Assembly: GCA_964630615.1 (NCBI GenBank)
Contig: CAZVVG010000024.1
Span: forward strand, 1 to 10,275
Source: CAZVVG01 sp964630615
GTDB taxonomy: Bacteria > Patescibacteriota > Minisyncoccia > Moranbacterales > UBA2206
Length of the DNA stretch: 10,275 bases
Direction: 5' to 3'
Shown here in pieces: positions 7,390 to 10,275 of the stretch (positions within the stretch are counted from its first letter, which is position 1; every line of letters begins with the position of its first letter). Below the pieces are notes generated by a model. The model was not told the origin of the DNA and ran no database searches. It saw nothing but the letters and a program-made list of their open reading frames with translations. Both the position numbers and the translations under genes were made by a program.

Positions 7390-7418
7390 TGGACAAATTA
7401 CCTAAAATCTGCTACACT
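7390..7418 (+). promoter_or_regulatory. Strong promoter of the 7425-7604 RNA
   Basis: TGGACA (7390-7395, five of six to TTGACA), exactly 17 bases, then TACACT (7413-7418), preceded by TGC (7410-7412) to give an extended -10. Transcription should start near 7425. It reads rightward, opposite to dprA and pth, so it serves neither neighbour and points straight into the structured RNA region. Its -35 box overlaps the alternative TTG start of dprA. Confidence 0.65.
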
Positions 7419-7424
7419 GGTTAA

Positions 7425-7604
7425 CCATTGAAAAATTGAAATTTTTCGGAAACAGTCTCGTTCGTAAGTTCGAAGGCAAAGTTCCTCCTTATTTTGCCCG
7501 TAGAGTAAGCGCATTCAATTGCAATTATTTGTGAAAGGATGCCACTTATGCACGAGACTGTCTTCGGAAAATAAAACAGCGGACTCAATTAAAGGCCGCT
7601 TTTT
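7425..7604 (+). ncRNA. Structured non-coding RNA candidate, possibly 6S-like
   Basis: The plus strand between dprA and pth has a promoter, a terminator and a well-defined fold of about 180 bases, with no credible reading frame. The closing stem pairs 7442-7461 with 7552-7571 (19 of 20 positions, including two G-U pairs and one A/C mismatch; core ACAGTCTCGT / ACGAGACTGT). After a 1x1 mismatch it continues as CGTAAGT (7463-7469) with ACTTATG (7544-7550). Inside are two arms. Arm one is GGCAAA (7475-7480) with TTTGCC (7493-7498), and its 12-base loop holds CCTCC. Arm two is GCATTC (7511-7516) with GGATGC (7537-7542), with a small apical hairpin. Length, long terminal stem and the GTTCGTAAG stretch (compare GTTCGCAAG in E. 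coli 6S RNA, from memory) suggest 6S RNA, which sequesters sigma-70 RNA polymerase. However, the inner part folds as a Y rather than an obvious open bubble. RNA gene: fairly sure; identity: open. Confidence 0.65.
7578..7604. terminator. Bidirectional terminator shared by the structured RNA and pth
   Basis: AGCGG (7578-7582) pairs with CCGCT (7596-7600) and is followed on the plus strand by a run of five T (7600-7604), ending the structured RNA. Read on the minus strand the same stem is followed by GTTTTATTTT, ending pth. The stem overlaps the last codons and stop of pth (7589-7591), so two convergent transcripts share one compact element. Confidence 0.6.
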
Positions 7605-8128
7605 AAAACCCAGTCTTTGATTTTTTCTAAAACTTGGGGAAACACTTCTTTCAGCTTTTTCTTTTCTTCTTGGGTAAAGCGTTCCAGGACAAAAGATTCT
7701 TCTTTTGGGGTTTTCTCGTTTCCAATCCCGATTCGGATTCTCTTAATTTTCTGGGTACCTAAAGTGTCCATAATATCTTGCACGCCTTTGTGACCGGCGC
7801 TTCGGGAATCCGGGGAAACCCGGAAAGTTCCTAAAGGAAGATCCAGTTCGTCGTGGACAATAAAGATGTCCGCTGGAGTTAATTTGTAAAAAGACATTAT
7901 TTTTTGAGAGGCTCTTCCGGATTGATTCATAAAAGTTTGAGGCTTGGCGAGGAGCAACTCTTTTTCTAGCCAGCAGCCCTTGGAAATTTCCGCTGCGAAT
8001 TTTTTTTCCCACCGAAAAGCAGGAAAGTTTAATTCCTTTCGGAATTTTTCCAAGAAAGCGAATCCGACATTATGGCGGGTGGTTTCGTATTGTTTTCCGG
8101 GATTTCCCAGTCCGATTATGAGTCGCAT
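7589..8128 (-). CDS. pth: Peptidyl-tRNA hydrolase
   Basis: Pth cleaves the ester bond of peptidyl-tRNAs that drop off ribosomes, recycling the tRNA. The 179-residue product is slightly shorter than the E. coli enzyme, as is common. Family motifs are clear: LIIGLGNPGKQYETTRHNVG at residues 3-22 with Asn9 and the catalytic His19; AKPQTFMNQSG at 61-71 with Asn68; VHDELDLPLG at 91-100 with Asp93; then SAGHKGVQDI at 110-119 and RIRIGIG. The GHKG box has Lys114 where E. coli has Asn114 (GHNG), a residue that helps place the substrate. The gene follows the LCP gene by 65 bases on the same strand and ends in the bidirectional terminator. No Shine-Dalgarno sequence precedes the ATG. Confidence 0.95.
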   Translation of the reverse strand: MRLIIGLGNPGKQYETTRHNVGFAFLEKFRKELNFPAFRWEKKFAAEISKGCWLEKELLLAKPQTFMNQSGRASQKIMSFYKLTPADIFIVHDELDLPLGTFRVSPDSRSAGHKGVQDIMDTLGTQKIKRIRIGIGNEKTPKEESFVLERFTQEEKKKLKEVFPQVLEKIKDWVLKSGL

Positions 8129-8193
8129 ATTTTTGCTAAGTTAAAAATTAGAGTTGTGGGGAACAGAAATTTTAGTGGCAGTTTTTTAGTTTT

Positions 8194-9654
8194 TTACGAT
8201 AACTCTTCGGCGGCTCGGTTTTTTTCTAAGTCTTCAGTAGTTCCTTCCTCCTTATTATAGCTTTCAATCAAATCCTTACCAATTATTATGACCAGGTCGG
8301 TTTCTTCCGGATTAAAATTTTCTTCTATCCAAGCGGGCAATTGGTAGGAAACTTGAGCTGGCAATTTCGTGGCGATTTCTTCTAGGGAAAAAGGTTTGCC
8401 GCCATTAGTTAGATCAAAAACCAAGCTTTTTTCCTCGGTCTCGTGAATTTTCAGGAAGGAGGAAAGAGCGGCTTGCTCATAACCCAGATCTTTTTCCAGA
8501 AGTTTTTTGATTTTCTCCGGTAAGGCCGGGTCCCGACTTTGATTGACTAAGACTATTCTCGCATTCTCCTTTTGAATTTCTTCCCTTTTTCTTTTGAGAA
8601 TATTAAGGTCAAAAATGCTTTCTGCCAATTCTTGTACTTCTTTCCAGTTTCCGGTTCGGGGGATGAGGGCAAAAGCCATGCCTTGATGGGTGGCAACATG
8701 AAAAACTTTCAGATAGCTTTCTTTTTCCCAGGCGTCCAGGACTACATTGTTAAGGTTATGGGTGTCGATTTTTTTTATCAGCTCTATGAAACCGGCGATT
8801 TCTTTAGGAGCGATGTCCGTGACAATATTTTCTCCCAGGGCGTTAAAAATTTCGTTTAATGAAAAAACATTTACCAGCGTCTGAGCAGAGAATAGTTTGT
8901 TTTTCGCGGCTTCCATGATTTGCTGTTGTCTTTTGGCCCGGCCAAAATCACCTTCCGGATCCGAATGTCTTTCGCGGGCGTATTTCAGAGCAGTTTTTCC
9001 ATCTAAGGTATAAAAGCCTTTTTTTAATTCAAAAACTTCATAGCTGTAATTGGGTCCGGGATAGCGGGTATCATAAATATCAATTTCGTTTTGGATATTA
9101 ATGCCTCCCAGGCTGTCAATAATTTTCTCGAAACCGTCAAAATTGAGAATGACATAGTAATCCAACTTCAGAGCAGTTACGTCTTCAACTGTCTTTAAAA
9201 TTATTTCAGCGGCCATGCGAGCGTTACCGCCTGAATTGTTGAGGCCGAGCTGGTAAACAGAATTTATCTTTGATCCAAAATTAAGAAAGGGAACCTCGAC
9301 GTAGAGATCGCGAGGAAGCGAAAACAGAGCGGCTTGACCACTTTTCGGATTAACACTAAGGACAATTAAAGTGTCGGTAAGATTTTGTCCAGGCTTTCCT
9401 TTTCCCGCTGTTCCCAAAAGAAGAATGTTAATTCTTTCCCTGGAGTAACCTCTAAGCTTTTTTTCCGCTTCCGAACTTGCAAAGGAACGAGCGGTTTTCA
9501 AAAAACTGCCTCCTGAATTTTCATTTTCCTCATAAAGATTAATCCTTTTTCCAACTGAATCCACCTTGTAGATTAAAAAGGAAAAATAAGCTATTATTCC
9601 AACAAGAAAAACTATCAAGACTATACCTACCAACCTAAGAATAAGACTCTTCAT
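8194..9654 (-). CDS. LytR-CpsA-Psr (LCP) family cell-wall glycopolymer ligase with LytR C-terminal domain
   Basis: LCP proteins transfer undecaprenyl-linked glycopolymers to the cell wall outside the membrane. The 486-residue product has a short cytoplasmic start, one membrane helix at about 7-30, and an extracellular LCP domain from about 74 to 250. Signature positions: INILLLGTAG (75-84), TDTLIVLSVNP with Asp94, FSLPRDLYVEVP with Arg115, and LKYARERHSDPEGDFGRAKR (223-242), whose arginines bind the pyrophosphate of the lipid donor. Residues about 365-462 (ARIVLVNQSRDPALPEKIKKLL and on, ending VIIIGKDL) resemble the LytR_C domain often attached to LCP. A polar acidic tail ends the protein. 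In a Patescibacterium the acceptor could be the organism's own wall or a surface glycan; the sequence does not say. It heads the LCP-pth pair and is divergent from lepB. No Shine-Dalgarno sequence. Confidence 0.92.
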   Translation of the reverse strand: MKSLILRLVGIVLIVFLVGIIAYFSFLIYKVDSVGKRINLYEENENSGGSFLKTARSFASSEAEKKLRGYSRERINILLLGTAGKGKPGQNLTDTLIVLSVNPKSGQAALFSLPRDLYVEVPFLNFGSKINSVYQLGLNNSGGNARMAAEIILKTVEDVTALKLDYYVILNFDGFEKIIDSLGGINIQNEIDIYDTRYPGPNYSYEVFELKKGFYTLDGKTALKYARERHSDPEGDFGRAKRQQQIMEAAKNKLFSAQTLVNVFSLNEIFNALGENIVTDIAPKEIAGFIELIKKIDTHNLNNVVLDAWEKESYLKVFHVATHQGMAFALIPRTGNWKEVQELAESIFDLNILKRKREEIQKENARIVLVNQSRDPALPEKIKKLLEKDLGYEQAALSSFLKIHETEEKSLVFDLTNGGKPFSLEEIATKLPAQVSYQLPAWIEENFNPEETDLVIIIGKDLIESYNKEEGTTEDLEKNRAAEELS

Positions 9655-9677
9655 ACCAAGAAAGAAAAATTTAACTT

Positions 9678-9683
9678 ATTCTA
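9678..9683 (-). promoter_or_regulatory. Possible -10 box for the LCP-pth unit
   Basis: TAGAAT on the minus strand (five of six to TATAAT) lies 23 bases before the LCP start codon. Transcription would begin near 9671, with a leader of about 16 bases. No convincing -35 box is found at 16-18 bases, so this is a tentative call. Confidence 0.3.
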
Positions 9684-9699
9684 ATAATAACAGCTAAGC

Positions 9700-9731
9700 G
9701 CCTAAGTGCAAAATTAGGCTTTTAGAAGCCT
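9700..9731 (+). repeat. Two overlapping, mutually exclusive hairpins in the LCP/lepB spacer
   Basis: Hairpin A pairs GCCTAA (9700-9705) with TTAGGC (9714-9719) and is followed by TTTT, a weak plus-strand terminator shape. Hairpin B pairs AGGCTT (9716-9721) with AAGCCT (9726-9731) around a TTAG loop. They share 9716-9719, so only one can form at a time. No predicted transcript clearly contains both. They may insulate the divergent genes, bind a protein, or form part of a longer lepB leader. Confidence 0.4.
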
Positions 9732-9742
9732 CAATCTTCTCT

Positions 9743-9770
9743 TGCCAAGAGTTAATTTTCTTGCTAAACT
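9743..9770 (+). promoter_or_regulatory. Putative lepB promoter
   Basis: TTGCCA (9743-9748, five of six to TTGACA), a 17-base spacer, then TGC and TAAACT (9765-9770, four of six), an extended -10. Transcription would start near 9777 and leave a leader of about 80 bases rich in T and A. The -35 box is the same hexamer as that of tRNA-Leu, and it lies within a small palindrome, CTCTT-GCC-AAGAG (9739-9751). Confidence 0.5.
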
Positions 9771-9856
9771 CAAGAAAGCTTTTTAGTTTTTTAGTCTCTT
9801 TTTGGGGAATTTTTACTTTGACTCTAAGACCAAAAAAGAGCTTTCAAAAAAGAAAA

Positions 9857-10275
9857 ATGGATTTTACCGAAAACGAAAAGCCAGAAATTTCAGAGAAATC
9901 CCATTACGCCATAGGGGGTTTTCTCTTTGAATTGGTAAAAGTGGTCTTTTGGGCTTTTTTGATAATTGCTCCGATTCGGATTTTTCTTTTCCAGCCGTTC
10001 TTTGTTCAGGGGGCCTCGATGGAGCCAAATTTCAGTAATAATGAGTATTTGATTATTAACGAACTGGGCTACAAAAAAACCCAAATTGGAATTCCCGGCA
10101 AGCCCTTTTTCTCCGTAGAGCCATTTAAAAATTTGGAAAGAAATGAAGTAATAGTTTTTCGCTATCCCAAAAAAAAGAGCCAATTTTTTATCAAGAGAAT
10201 TATCGGTCTTCCGGGAGAAAAGGTAGAAATAAAGAACAATCAAGTTTTCATCCACAATCAAGAATATCCGGAAGG
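9857..10275 (+). CDS. lepB: Signal peptidase I, N-terminal part (cut by window edge)
   Basis: Signal peptidase I removes signal peptides from exported proteins at the outer face of the membrane. From the ATG at 9857, 139 complete codons are in view. A polar N-terminus is followed by a membrane helix at about 24-46. Then comes the catalytic serine box VQGASMEPNF with Ser54, a GKPFFSVEPFKN insertion, VIVFRYP (98-104), and FIKRIIGLPGEKVEI with the general base Lys113. The Ser/Lys dyad and the GLPGE box are decisive. The C-terminal boxes (GDN and SxDSR types) lie beyond the edge. The purine-rich AAAAAAGAAAA before the ATG is not a true Shine-Dalgarno sequence. The gene is divergent from LCP and has its own likely promoter. 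Confidence 0.93.
   Translation, partial: MDFTENEKPEISEKSHYAIGGFLFELVKVVFWAFLIIAPIRIFLFQPFFVQGASMEPNFSNNEYLIINELGYKKTQIGIPGKPFFSVEPFKNLERNEVIVFRYPKKKSQFFIKRIIGLPGEKVEIKNNQVFIHNQEYPE

Noticed and set aside
7425..7604. tmRNA, RNase P RNA or small SRP RNA
   Set aside because: No tRNA-like ends or tag frame, no GAGGAAAGTCC-type RNase P core, and no SRP domain IV tetraloop motif; size and fold also differ.
703..9654. Recoded TGA (code 25) as in Gracilibacteria
   Set aside because: All genes are uninterrupted and full length under the standard code, with no in-frame TGA required.
9890..10261. 123-residue reading frame on the minus strand
   Set aside because: It is antisense to lepB, whose plus-strand frame carries the Ser/Lys catalytic boxes; the minus product has no recognisable features.
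1..10275. CRISPR array, insertion sequence, phage or defence system
   Set aside because: No regularly spaced direct repeats, no transposase or integrase, and every long frame belongs to a housekeeping family.

Overview
The window looks like ordinary chromosome from a small-genome bacterium, most likely of the Candidate Phyla Radiation (Patescibacteria, Parcubacteria-like). This lineage call is an inference from compact housekeeping genes, a shortened RelA/SpoT protein, AT-rich A/T-run intergenic gaps, an almost complete lack of Shine-Dalgarno sequences and mixed gene orientation. The standard code fits: no TGA is needed as a sense codon, which argues against Gracilibacteria and Absconditabacteria. 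No insertion sequence, prophage, CRISPR array or defence island is visible.

Layout from left to right. Positions 1-373 (minus) are the N-terminal part of an unrecognised single-pass membrane protein cut by the window edge. A minus-strand tRNA-Leu(CAA) at 557-640 has its own terminator (491-515), and its promoter overlaps that of the divergent parA. parA-parB (703-2424, plus) encode a complete ParA/Soj and ParB/Spo0J chromosome-partition pair. Facing them is a minus-strand rel gene (2462-3934) for (p)ppGpp synthesis and hydrolysis, lacking the usual C-terminal ACT region. A strong terminator separates it from the minus-strand dprA-topA pair (7375-4049). Between dprA and the next gene, pth, the plus strand carries a strong candidate for an unannotated structured RNA (about 7425-7604). 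It has a near-consensus promoter, a stem of about 28 bp, a three-way junction and a terminator shared with pth. The minus-strand pair LCP-pth (9654-7589) encodes a LytR-CpsA-Psr cell-wall ligase and peptidyl-tRNA hydrolase. A divergent intergenic region with nested hairpins leads to the start of lepB (signal peptidase I, plus strand), cut by the right edge.

How the genes fit together: the set covers chromosome segregation (ParAB), DNA topology and processing (TopA, DprA), translation (tRNA-Leu, Pth), stringent response (Rel) and the cell envelope (LCP, LepB, the left-edge membrane protein). These are core functions rather than an accessory system. The most interesting object is the structured RNA at 7425-7604. 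Its length, promoter, long closing stem and position between genes are reminiscent of 6S RNA, but a C-rich CCUCC hairpin loop also allows an sRNA or anti-Shine-Dalgarno role.
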